A stretch of DNA of 64,000 nucleotides from Tillus elongatus (lineage: Eukaryota; Arthropoda; Insecta; Coleoptera; Cleridae): assembly GCA_964006375.1 (NCBI GenBank), contig OZ023265.1, positions 162,328,118 through 162,392,117 on the forward strand, read 5' to 3'. The notes beneath the pieces are model-generated. The model worked only from the letters and a program-made list of their open reading frames with translations, was not told the origin of the DNA and ran no database searches. Both the position numbers and the translations under genes were made by a program. Positions within the stretch are counted from its first letter, which is position 1. Each line of letters starts with the position of its first letter. Positions 20,440 through 32,027 of the stretch are shown here, one piece after another.

Positions 20440-21283
20440 ATATAACTACCCCAAAAATAACATTACCCGAGAGGTGTAAGGCGACCTTTGTTGGAAATTA
20501 GCTGAGACCTAATATCTAGCAGCATTTTTTTATGTGAAGTGCACAAGCTACAGTGAAATGAAACGAGTTTCTGAACTCACTCGCGACCACGCGACATTGC
20601 CTTTAGATTCCGATAATGATAGGCTTGTATCATATTTAGGGTTGTATTTGTGTTTAAAGGTAGGCAGGTAAGATGCCCAAATGTAATTCGAGTATTAATT
20701 TGCGACGCAGTCAGGAAGGGTAGGGTAGTTTTAGGGATAGCAATAGGCGAGACGTTCAGAATTCAAATTCTAGTAGCAATTTCCATTTCATCAGTAGGAG
20801 TATCCAGCATTCAGCATCTAGTATAAACACGGGCAAGCAGTCTCCTGTTTTGCCTCCCTTAATATTGATCTCCTCCCTTTGCAATCACCGTGTAGTCATT
20901 TACCTAAGGAAATTAAATGATCTCTCCACTGTTTATGCCGGCAAACTGTCTACCCTCAAACCCTTGTCTATGGATTTCCAATTTCAATAAAATACCCGAC
21001 GCTGACCAGGCAAATCAAGAGATATTTTGCATGTTGAAGCACCAAATTTATCAAAGTGTTACAGGCTTTTCGAAATACAAGTACAAACTTGTTTTGACCC
21101 CTATTTCTAAGACAGGGTTGGCAAATATTTATCGAACATTGTTAATATCTCGAACACCAGTAATGTCACTTAGCTGAAGCTTTATATAGGGATGTCTAAA
21201 ATAGTATTTTGAAGAAAGGGAACATAGCTTGATATTATTCAGCATCGGAAACGACAACTTTCTTATGTAACCTCTGTATTATT
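20440..21283. other. Non-coding DNA, no gene seen
   Basis: No recognisable element or domain. A short plus-strand frame at 20917-21177 has no support. Confidence 0.5.
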
Positions 21284-21318
21284 AGTGAATTTTTATTTTA
21301 AAAAATTCACTAATAGAG
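21284..21318. repeat. TTAGTGAATTTT palindromic hairpin
   Basis: Inverted arms ATTAGTGAATTTTTATTT and AAAAAATTCACTAATAG. It is followed by the GAGGTATCGATGGTGAGACT block and then an (AT)n array, the same order as on the other strand at 9100-9240. Confidence 0.75.
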
Positions 21319-21413
21319 AGGTATCGATGGTGAGACTTTGCAAAATTTTTTTCAAATGAGCGCAAACTAGGACCCCTAGAACCCATATCCGGGGCCAGTT
21401 TCAATTTTTATAT

Positions 21414-21670
<257 letters not shown>

Positions 21671-21845
21671 ACATGAGTTATATAAATTTTGAGTTTTCTT
21701 TCGAAAAAAAATTTTTTCTCCAAAAATTACAAAGTTATTTTAATGAAATTTGGTGGATACGTTGCCCTGAGAAAGGCCTTGCCACATACCAAAATTCAAT
21801 TGTGTAAGTTTGTATAAAATTGAGTTATTCAAATTTGAAGGATTT

Positions 21846-22328
21846 AATAAAAATTCACTACCATAATGCACTTGCTGCGTCTCGAACTTTTTTAATTTGG
21901 ATGCAGCTTATCTTCAGCCATCCAGTAATATCACAAAAATTTTAGAATAGCACATTAAACAAAAGGAAACTATTTTTGAGGCTTACATCTAGTAGTTATG
22001 AAAGTAATGAAAACTACCATCAAAAAACAACAATTCGCCTAAATTGGTTTCTTCTAAGTAAGTTATAACAAAATCGCAGGACACAATTAGTCTTCAAGGT
22101 GACAGCTTCTTCTTGACACCAAGCAATTATGTTAATAAACTATTGTGTTACTTTTCTGAGATCAATGACAGTCATTCTAATCATTTCATTCATAATCTAT
22201 GTTTTATGGTCTCAGATTATTTGCCTGTTCGCTGTATACTTTAGATGTCCCCAACTGAAAAAGCCTAGTAACAGCAGCATGTGTCTTGCACTTATTACAG
22301 TGCAGGATAAGGACAAACAAGTTATATT
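21846..22328. other. MITE-D end fragment and unassigned DNA
   Basis: 21846-21880 holds a lone MITE-D end (ATTCACTACCATAATGC...TGCGTC). The rest to 22328 has no supported feature. Confidence 0.5.
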
Positions 22329-23242
22329 AGTGAATTTTCTTTAAAAAAATCAGTAATGAGGAGAGCCCGACTTTTGAATTTGGACAAAAATTCTTCAAAT
22401 GAGCGCTCACCCGGTCCCGTAGAACCCATATCCAGGGTTAGTTCCAATTTTTAGATTTTGAGTTTTCTTTCGGAAAAAAATTATATCTCCGGAAATAACA
22501 AAGTAAGGGCAACCAAATTTGGTAGGCGTGTTTGTATTATAAGAATCTGTAAGTTTAAAGAAAAAAAAGTTATGGGCAGTTAAAGAAAACCAATTTGGAG
22601 TTTTACTCAAAACGTCAAACTCGCCAATTTATACTTCAAAATTCGGAACATTTTGCCAAAGAACCTGGAACAAATACGGATTATGTAAAGAAAATGTCGC
22701 AAGAAAAGTATTCTGCAAACCCTTACGTTTCAGCTTCAACCGTCATTGTCCTTCAGTTTACTAAAATATTTACAGAAAATTCATAGACCCGTTCTCTGAT
22801 GCTTTGGCTGTCGGTTTAGTTAAGTTGATGCTTTGGCTGTAGGTATAGTTAAGTTTATGGTTTAACGGAATACATTTTTTAGCTAATTTTCGTGGAAAAA
22901 ATTGGTTAATGAGGAGACCGCGACTTTTGAATTTTAAAAAGATTTCATCAAATGAGCCCAAACTAGGCTCACTAGAATCCATATCCGGGTTTAGTTTCAG
23001 TTTTTATCTGTTTACATATATACAGGCTGACGCACTTCTACGGTAAAGCTCAATATAATTGTTATTATAGGAGATACGAGAAAAAGTTGTATACGTTAAT
23101 TACAGGGTGTCTTAAGCTGCTATTTTTACAATCACAGGGTGGCTCATAAGTCGTTGGTGATACCTACAATTTTTTTCGAACACCCTTATATTATTGCATT
23201 TTTGCATTTTTTAACAAGAAGTTTGTAAGAAAAAAAAAATCT
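22329..23242 (+). repeat. Composite repeat: hairpin, CGACTTTTGAATTT block, TACAGG body
   Basis: Two partial modules in series. 22329-22460 has a hairpin and the GAACCCATATCC block. From 22880 a second hairpin-like start leads into CCATATCCGGGTTTAGTTTCAG, then TATATACAGGCTGACGCAC, GGGTGTCTTAAGC, GGGTGGCTCATAAGTCG, and ends at the MITE-D left end. The same order recurs at 58140-58366, 59560-60740 and 62430-62780, and inverted at 50870-51185. Confidence 0.75.
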
Positions 23243-23542
23243 AGACGCACTAAGTGCGTTTTGGTAGCGCATTAAATGCTTCAAATTTCAATAACTCAAT
23301 TTTCTATTAACCTAAGGTTTGTTGGCTAAGAAACCAGTTTTCTCGGAAACATTTTAAGTTTATTTTCGGAAAATTTTTGTACATTTTCAAACAATAAGTT
23401 ATTTTGATAAAACATGGTACATTGTTTCTAGTATATAAGTTATACCGGTAAAGAGATTGATGTCTGCTGGCATTAGAGAGACATATTTGCTATTAGAAAC
23501 GTTTTTATGAAAATTCACTTCCATAACGCACTTGTTGCGTCC
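23243..23542 (+). mobile_element. MITE-D copy, 300 bp
   Basis: Ends AGACGCACTAAGTGCG and CACTTGTTGCGTCC. The interior has AAGGTTTGTTGGCTAAGAAA and the ATTTTCAAACAATAAGTTATT block as in the other full copies. Confidence 0.8.
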
Positions 23543-24104
23543 ATTAGTGAATTTTTTCTGCTTGTCTATTTAATACAATTTTGACAGATCGCTTCCAAAC
23601 AAGGTTCTAAATCGACATTTCTAATTTAACTTTTATCAAACCAGAAAAAAATCGATTGTGATAAGTACACTTGGGGAACCCAAGTCGCTACAGTGCAGTT
23701 TAAAAAATGCTATGGTAGTGAATTTTAGAAAAAATGTTTTTTATGGCAACTATGTCTTTTTTAACTAAAGGGCATGGAATTTGGTATAACCTACATATAA
23801 TAGAAATAGTGTATCTTATTTCATCAAAATAACTTTATTGTTTGAAAATGTACAATAATTTTCAGAAAATAAACTAGTTCCCGAAAAAAGTTGTCTGATT
23901 TTCCTGGACAGCGAACCTCTTTATGCTATTTACACACACCTGCTAAAATATAATTATCCACAAAAAGCTCAAAAGCTTCTTGACAAAAATTCGAAAAAAA
24001 AAACGCTTGCATGAAAATTTGTAAACAATTTCGTCAACGAAGGTTGTCATTTTCTTTACCAAATTGGTTAAAGTAATGTTACACGAACATTATCTCTCTC
24101 TCTC
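23543..24104. other. Non-coding spacer with repeat fragments
   Basis: Contains a partial MITE-D interior in reverse near 23730-23880 and a (CT)n run at 24093-24109 at the LINE-A boundary. No gene. Confidence 0.5.
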
Positions 24105-26693
24105 TCTCAGGGCTGCAACTAAATTCATCTGTTGCATTTACCGGTCACCTTCTGACAACAACTTTGTCCAGCTCTTTGACTACCTTTCTGAAAAAACCTA
24201 CCATCTGATTTCTGAATATTCTTCCTCCGAGGTCTCTATTCTTGGTGACTTCAATGTCCATAATAAGGAATGGCTAGGATCTTCAAAAACCGATCCACAA
24301 GGAAGAGCAGCGAAGGCCTTTGCAGTCAGCAATTCTTTAGCCAATATGGTTCAGCAACCTACTTACTTTCCTCGCATCCCAACACACAGCTCAAATCCCT
24401 TGGATCTCCTTCTTACTACAAATCCTGACTGCTATAAGATATCAGTCACCGCCCCCTGGGTCGCTCAGACCACGGCATGGTCACTGCTTCCTGCGCAATG
24501 CAACCCGAGGTCACACAGTCATCACACCCACGTATCGTTTGGCACTACAACTCCGCGAACTGGGACGAAATGCGAGATTACTTTTCCTCCTTTCCATGGG
24601 CGTCTGTCTGCTTCTCTCATCCTGACCCCTCTGATATCTCACAACAGGTCACCGAAATTATCCAAGCTGGCATGGAATTATTTATTCCACGTACACAGAA
24701 AACCTCTGCAGCCACTCAAAAGCCCTGGTTCTCTAAATCCTGTGACAAGGCCAGACTTGAAAAGGTCAAAGCGCACAAAAAGCTTCTACACAATCCCAGT
24801 CACGAAAACCGTCAAGCATTTAACGACGCAAGAAACCGCTATGTCCGCATTCTTTCTGAGGCAAAAAACTCGTTTAATAACCACATCAAAAACAAAGTCC
24901 TCTTAAGCTCCAGCGGCAGCAAACCCTTCTGGACTCTTGCTAAATCTATTGGGAATAATTTCTGCAAGAGCACGTTCCCACCTCTTGTCTCAGGGGATGA
25001 AATTGTTTCTACCGCCCTGGGCAAGGCTGAACTTTTTGCCTCGCTGTTCGCCGGCAATTCTACTCTCAACCCACCTCCGAATGTTCAACCACCAACAGTC
25101 CCCAATGTTGCGCATAAAATGACGGATATCATTTTCAAAACTAGAAAGGTACGTAAGATGCTCTCTTCTCTTAATACCAGGAAAGCCTCTGGCCTTGACG
25201 AGATCCCAGCAATTGTTCTCAAAAAATGCGCACCAGAATTTGCTCCTGTCCTAACTCGTCTGTTTCAGACATCTTACAATAGAGGCATATTACCTAGCAA
25301 CTGGAAAACTGCTCGAGTACAACCCGTCCCCAAGAAAGGATCGAAAGCCATTCCTAGCAACTACAGGCCTATTTCTCTCCTTTCAGTCATCTCTAGAGTG
25401 ATGGAAAAGTATATAAACACCGAATTACTAAAATTTCTTGAAAAACACAGTCTAATCCACGACAGGCAGTATGGATTCCGTCAGCGCAGATCAACTGCCG
25501 ACCTCCTTTCCTTTGTCACCCATTTTTGGAACAAGTCTATGGAACTACACGGTGAATCCCAGATTGTCGCTCTAGACATATCCAAAGCATTCGACCAGGT
25601 CTGGCATGCAGCACTGCTTAATAAACTACCGGCCTATGGCCTACCACCAAAACTCTGTACGTGGACAGCAAATTTCCTCTCCAACCGGAGCATTTCTGTT
25701 GTCGTGGATGGCCATTCCTCTAAACTGTATCCAATTAATGCAGGAGTTCCTCAAGGTTCAGCTTTAGCCCCTACTCTGTTTGTTCTCCACATCAATGACC
25801 TCCTCTCTAGCACATCCAACCCAGTTCACAGTTACGCGGACGACAGCACCCTCCACTCCAATATACAATATTCTAAGCCTATCTCTTTAGCCCAACTAGA
25901 TGAGGATCGCAGACTCATGGAGGGTTCTATCTCCGCGGATCTCCAAAAAATATTAGACTGGGGAAGTAGAAATCTTGTACAATTCAACCCCACCAAATCA
26001 TAGTCTTGCTTTCTTTCGCATAAGAGATACACCAGTCCTAGACCCATCACAATAAACAACCAAGTTATTCAAAGTAATGAGTCCTTTTCACTTGTTGGAA
26101 TCTCTGTGGATCGAAATCTCAATTGGCACCAACATGTCACATCAATTGCAGAAGCGGCTGCTAAGAAATTAGGTTTCCTCTTCCGGGCTCGCAAATATTT
26201 TCACCAGCTAATCTCTATACTTTATATACTTCAATGATAAGACCAAACCTCGAATACTGCTCCCACATCTGGGGTGCAGCTGCCGCTTCTACACTCGCTA
26301 TCCTGGACTCCAATCAAAAGAGAGCTATACGTCTCATCGGTGACCCTACCCTTACCCAAAGGCTGCCATCCTTTGCCCACCGACGTGCCGTTGGTTACCT
26401 CTCTCTCTCTTTTATAGATATCTGCATGGGCACTGCTCAGAGGAGCTTTCTTCCATAGTTCCTCCACCTGCTGCCCCCAACAGATCTACCAGGGGACAGA
26501 GCGAATGCACTCTTTTACTGTTCAGGTCACCAGACATAGAACATCTTGTTATGCCCGCTCTTTTGTCCCGAGGACTTCCAAGTTGTGGAATTCCTTGCCG
26601 GCACATGTTTTTTCTCCCCCGAACCTCCAAACCTTCAAGTCCAGAATTAACAAGTTGCCTCTTTCCTCCTTGTCGACACCCACGGTACGATAG
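24064..26693 (+). pseudogene. LINE-A ORF2 (endonuclease + reverse transcriptase), disrupted
   Basis: An apurinic-type endonuclease piece comes first (C-C-I-Y-R-S-P and L-G-D-F-N-V-H near 24240). A one-base loss near 24457, in the S-D-H motif region, shifts the frame. The reverse transcriptase follows in the frame 24477-26003: N-Y-R-P-I-S-L-L, the A-block L-D-I-S-K-A-F-D-Q-V-W-H, G-V-P-Q-G-S-A-L-A-P and the catalytic SYADDSTLH near 25830. A CAG-to-TAG change ends this frame at 26001-26003, judged against the 32.7-kb and 53.9-kb copies; a further frameshift near 26205 precedes the C-terminal part to about 26693. Non-LTR reverse transcriptase of a CR1/Jockey-like lineage; the clade is inferred. 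Confidence 0.88.
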
Positions 26694-26727
26694 TATTTAG
26701 GCTGTAAGCTCTCGTGGTGTGGAAATT
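24105..26727 (+). mobile_element. LINE-A copy 2, longest copy, 5' truncated
   Basis: It runs from the middle of the endonuclease to the shared LINE-A 3' end (GTACGATAGTATTTAGGCTGTAAG...TGGTGTG). The 3' untranslated region is under 50 bp. LINE-A occurs six times in the window, in both orientations, so it is a numerous family in this genome. Confidence 0.9.
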
Positions 26728-27486
26728 AAAAAAAATATATATTTTTTTAGGAAAATTTGCTAAACAATTATTTTTCACGAAAATGTGAAATATTTTTTAC
26801 ACTAACTTATGCATTTATTATTAACAACACTTCACAAAAAATCTTCCAAAAATAATTTCTTCGAAAACACAAAAATAATTTTACATAATATTGTTTTACA
26901 CGAACTTTTGCTAAAAAGTTCATAATATTTAAATTACAATTCAATTAGAAATTTTCGTGCGTAATTCACATTCTATAATAAAAAAAACCACGTACCAAAT
27001 TTGGTTGCCATAACTTTGATATTTCCAGAGGTATAAAAATGTGTCGGAAGAAAAGCTAAAATTTTTCAGGAAAAACTGTTCCAATTTTCCTAACTAACGT
27101 GTGGAAATGTGTTCTAGGAGGCCCAGTTCGCGCTCAATTGAAGACGTTTTTTCCAAATGCAAAAGTCGCGATTTCCTTATGTTATGAATTTTTTAAAGAA
27201 AATTCACTAAAAAACCCAATACCAAAGTGACTACGGAAACAAAAGAAACATCACAAAGATAAAATATTATGTTTGGTGAAAATTCACTAAAATCCTAACG
27301 TAACATTCAATTACCTCATTAAATTTGTAGTTACGTTTTTAGGAACTGAAAAACTGAAGTTTAATATTCAATATGAACGTATGAATGCATCCATATACAT
27401 CTATTCGACCATAGAGTAATATGTGTTTTATATTGACATATTAATATATTAATCGTCAGCTTATACCTGGCACTGGAACTGGGATT
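26728..27486. other. Non-coding AT-rich spacer
   Basis: An AT-rich stretch after the LINE-A 3' end, with a partial hairpin module near 27110-27210. No gene seen. Confidence 0.5.
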
Positions 27487-29637
27487 TGTTACCTCCTTCA
27501 AAGATAAGCTTTAAGTACAAGAACTGTGGTATATTGTGATTGACTTCAGGTGGATATAGATCTGCTCAATGGTGAGGTCACAATTGCCTATAACACCCTA
27601 CCCTCAAGTAGCTATGTATCAGATTATCAAATTTATTAAGATTAGCAGCACTTTTTAGGAGGTTGACCGATCTGGATGTAGTTTGATACTCACGTTCTCT
27701 TCCTTTGTTTGCTTCGCACTGCTCAGAGTCCTGTATTTGTGGGCTCTCCAGACTAGTGCCAGGTTACATAGAAATTTAGATATCTAGATAATAGTTAGTA
27801 AGAATAAATTGTTTGTGCCGACGTCAAAAAGAAAGTAGATACTAGGGAAGAATTTCTCTTCAATTAAACAGATATGTTAATGTAACAAAATATAGAATTT
27901 ATTGATATAAGGTAAATTTGGAATAGCGAATACAATGAAATAAAATGATTGATAAATCTCAAATAAGCATTGATTGCACACAAATAGAAATTAAATAGAC
28001 AGCAAGAATTTTAAGAACAAGAAATTATTAATGTACATACATATGCCAAACCATAGGATAAAGATAGTTGTATATTACTAAAATGTTACTGTTAATTACT
28101 TAGGGTATCTCTCAAAAACAAATACAAATGATTAGGTAAGTTGCTTGACGTCTGTCAATCAATTGTTAGGTTTTCTAGTGAATTGACTGGCCAGTTCTTG
28201 AATGAGGCTCCAAAGAAAGAAAAGAAAGAAAATCTATTAGTATTTCCCTACATGAAATTTCTATATTAATTATGGAAACTAATAGATAGTAAAGAGAATG
28301 TATAGGTTATATATTTTTTAGACAAAATTTGCTAATTACAAAATAAAACTATGTATTTAAATTTACAAAATTGACCAAATCTTATAGATTAAACAGGAAA
28401 TATATAGTTATGCTGACAGCACCTTCCTGACATTGTTTAAGCTCAAACTTGACTACATGATTTTGAAAGTTGAGGTTATTAAAACTTCAGATGTTAGATT
28501 TCGGCATGAAAATTCTGCTGATTCAGAGAACATATTTGTTTGGACTCACCAGTCTTCCGGTATTAGGTTACCTGATGACCCTGTGAAGATGCTTTCCATG
28601 TGGGATCAATTGTGAGTGCCTGACACAGATTCCAGACTCCAATAAGAGCGGAAAAGCGGGGGAAAACGACTGGGACTTCCCATCAGAGATTATTGGACCG
28701 GTGAATGCCATTGCTCCAATACTACCAGACCATTTGACACCTATGTCGATGTTTTAAATTTGCTTGATAGAAACTTTGCAAATCGCAATTAAACGTGAGT
28801 TTGCTTAAGTCAAATTCACTACCAATTGACTTAAGTTCGATAATAACCAGGAATTCTTTCTGATTATGGCAAGAAATCAACAATTCGGAACAAAGAACCA
28901 CGAGTTAGTTCGCGTTTTTATGCTGAATACGATGTTTAATTTCACTTGAATTACTCCGAACAATCACTGACAATAATTATTGGGTAGTACAGATAACAGA
29001 AAGAACATTACAACCCCGTTTTAAGATAATTAATAGCCACCGAAACTGAAGGGTGTTAACTCTACGAACGCTCGGCAGAGAGTCCTCGCTAATGTGTCGG
29101 GTTCTGCAATTTCTCCTCGCTGCACGCAAAAATTCTTACCGTTGCCGTTGGTGGCTGTGCGCGAGCTCTTTCTAGCTTCCATTCTTTGAATGAGATAAAA
29201 CGAGACCTCCAATCGATGGCGAAGTCACGACGTCTCACCTCCCGTGTCCACAGTTGAAGGTATTGCCGGCAATTCTCTGCAACGTTTCCAACGGTCTTTC
29301 TTGGGTGACATCACCGATCGGAAAATTACAAATAAACAATATTTTGTTCTCGAATATTCCTAACGTATATTTTCAATGCTTATTTCGTTACTGGAAATAT
29401 TTGTTCAGTAATAAAGCGAGGTAGTTTCCCATGGCAAACATATATTGAATTTTAACGTACAAATTAGAAATACAGTAAAGAGGTTTACGGTACTTGAAGA
29501 TTTGGCGACTTTTCATGAAAATAATTTTGAAATCAAAACATGAATTGCCTTACAGATATTGGATTGTTGGCTCTTAATTAAGTCTCTTAGGGATTTATTT
29601 TGAATATTTAAAGCACTAACGAAACGCAATCGTTACA
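27487..29637 (-). mobile_element. Solo LTR-like element, 2.15 kb, copy 1
   Basis: It starts TGTTACCTCC and ends ATCGTTACA (TG...CA form) and is flanked by the 4-bp duplication GATT (27483-27486, 29638-29641). It matches 47392-50197 along its whole length in inverted orientation, except for one insert in that copy. It has no long reading frame. A 4-bp duplication and TG...CA ends fit an LTR left after recombination of an LTR retrotransposon. The strand is assigned only so that both copies start TGTAACGATT; transcription direction is unknown. Confidence 0.82.
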
Positions 29638-29682
29638 GATTTCTACTGTCTAATTAGAAGAAAGCATTGCTTAATCTATTAT

Positions 29683-30090
29683 ACATCTCATCGGTGACCC
29701 TACACTCACCCGAAGGCTGCCATCCATTGCCCACCGACGTGCCGTTGGTGACCTCTCTCTCTTTTATAGATATCTGCACGGGCACTGCTCACAGGAGCTT
29801 TCTTCCATAGTTCCTCCACCTGCTGCCCCCAACAGATCTACCGAGGGAACAGAGCGAATGCACCCTTTTCCTGTCCAGGTCACCAGACATAGAACATCTT
29901 GTTATGCCCGTTCTTTTGTCCCTAGGACTTCCATGTTGTGTAATTCCTTGCCGGCATAGGGTTTTCCTTCTCCTCCGAACCTCCAAACCTTCAAGTACAG
30001 AATTAACAAGTTACCTATTTCCTCCTTGTCGACACTCACGGTACGATAGTATTTAGGCTGTGAGCCCTCTTGGTGTGTTGTTGAAAAAAA
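29683..30090 (+). mobile_element. LINE-A copy 3, 3' fragment
   Basis: Only the last 400 bp: the I-R-L-I-G-D-P-T-L block, P-R-T-S-like segment and the common 3' end GTACGATAGTATTTAGGCTG, followed by TTGTTGAAAAAAA. 5' truncation at the C-terminal coding region is typical for LINE insertion. Confidence 0.88.
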
Positions 30091-31736
30091 TATGTGTAAC
30101 ACATATTAGACCTACATTTTATCTTTCTGCTCTCCTCAATCATATAACGTTTATTCACAAATAGAATGGAACATATATAAACGCATATAAATAATTACAA
30201 AAAGAAATACAAACAAAGATACTACAGTTCTAGTCTACAGTCATGACTTGTTTCTAGACGAAAGAAAACTGCAAGGACATGCACATTTAAAAATAACAGA
30301 AGAGTAAATCTAAATAAACGTGAATAGCTCACAGAAATCAGCGACTTGCGCGTGAGGAACTTCTTTATATAACTTCAACTGTGCCAAATCTTACACTGCT
30401 CCTCCGTGCGCGTAATGTACTTAAAAGGGGATACAATGTTTTTTTCTGCATTATAACCCTATAATTGAAACTACTGCCAAAGCATCAGAGAAAGGGTGGG
30501 AATGATGAAAAGGGAATTCGGGTAGAAGGAATTTCTGGTAAATAAGTAGTGAAAGTTTGTGTAACCACCCTCAATCGCCGAGGCCGAGTACCTCCACAGA
30601 ATATAGACTGTTGTAGCAGTCAAACTGTTAGAATTTTTCATCCCCCGATGACGCTAACTTGGTTAGTGAAACGACTTGACTCTCAGAATTATCCAACGAA
30701 CATAGCCTCTAGAAAGATTTTTTTAGTGTAATGAAACAAACCGGAAGTCTTGAAAATATTTTTCAAAATTTCGAAAGTCGTTACCTCTCTATGAACAAAA
30801 TTTTCTTTACATGAAAATTCGCTAAAAGGGTATTTAAGATATGCCTGGAACAAAAGCGATGTTTATTTTTCGAAAAAAAAAATGTTTAGCACTTACATGA
30901 ATAATGTAAGACCTGTCAGTCAAGCATATATTCGAGTGAATTTAAATTTACTTCTTCAGTTGGAATGAGCTATTGAGACACTAAGCCCTAAAACAAATTA
31001 TTATAACGATGATGTCAAAATTACGTAGTTCCATCTCAAAAAATACACACCGGATTTTAATACACAGCATGAAACTATTGATCAATCGAATGTGACAATA
31101 TGTGTCGATGCAGCGATCAGTCTACAAGAGACCGACACGAGATTGATGCCACATAAATGTATCAGCGACGACGGCATTAATTTGACAGTGGATTCATCCA
31201 AAGCAATCGCGCCTGTTAGGATGACTATTCCATGTAGATTCACCATCAGTTACCGTATCAAGTGCTGGTGATAGGGTGATGGGTATTATACACCTAGATC
31301 CGCAGTTGCCGAATTAGCGACGAGCTCTTACCCTATTCTCTGCCATCCCGTAAGCCACGTCTCTAGCTTGATATGTGGCTTCGTGTGTGTATGTGCTTAA
31401 TTAAAGGAATTAGACTATACCAATTAAACAACAACCCTGAAACGTTTACTGCGTTACTACACTGGTCGAATATCCTAGATACAATATGAGAGGATTCTGA
31501 AAACGGTGCATGAAAACTTTAATTATCCCAGTCAAATAAATGCTGGGATAAAGCGTTTTAAAGAGCGGTTATCATTGGTTCTACAATGCGATAAAACGTA
31601 TAATAATAGAAACACAAAATAGCCTAAAGGATGAACCCTTTGTGGCTGACTGTTTTATTCTTAGTACCAAATTTTATCAAAATTGGCGGATTATTTTTTG
31701 AGCTATCGGTGCAATACACACACACACACAAATTTA
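30091..31736. other. Mostly unassigned non-coding DNA
   Basis: The longest stretch without a strong element call. Repeat traces are seen near 30478-30500 and 30750-30830 (degenerate hairpin module), and an (AC)n run at 31715-31730. Short frames have no support. Confidence 0.45.
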
Positions 31737-32027
31737 CAGGCTGGCCCATTGAAAACGAGCTGGCAGCCATAACTGCCAGGAAAAGATTTTGTCGAAGAAA
31801 CCTCAAACACGTCAAGTTTTCTTGTGACGAGGACAAGTTTTGACGCAAAAAGTATAGCCCAAACTTTACCGTCTTAAGCGGGGGCGTAATTCTTCATTTT
31901 TTTTCAAATGGGAAAAAGTTTTTGATTCCCTATACATTGCTTTTCTATTTTTGAAATTCGGTCTATTCGTTTAGAAGATTGAAATATCACTGATAAATTT
32001 CCCGAGAAATTCTTAATATTTATATTT

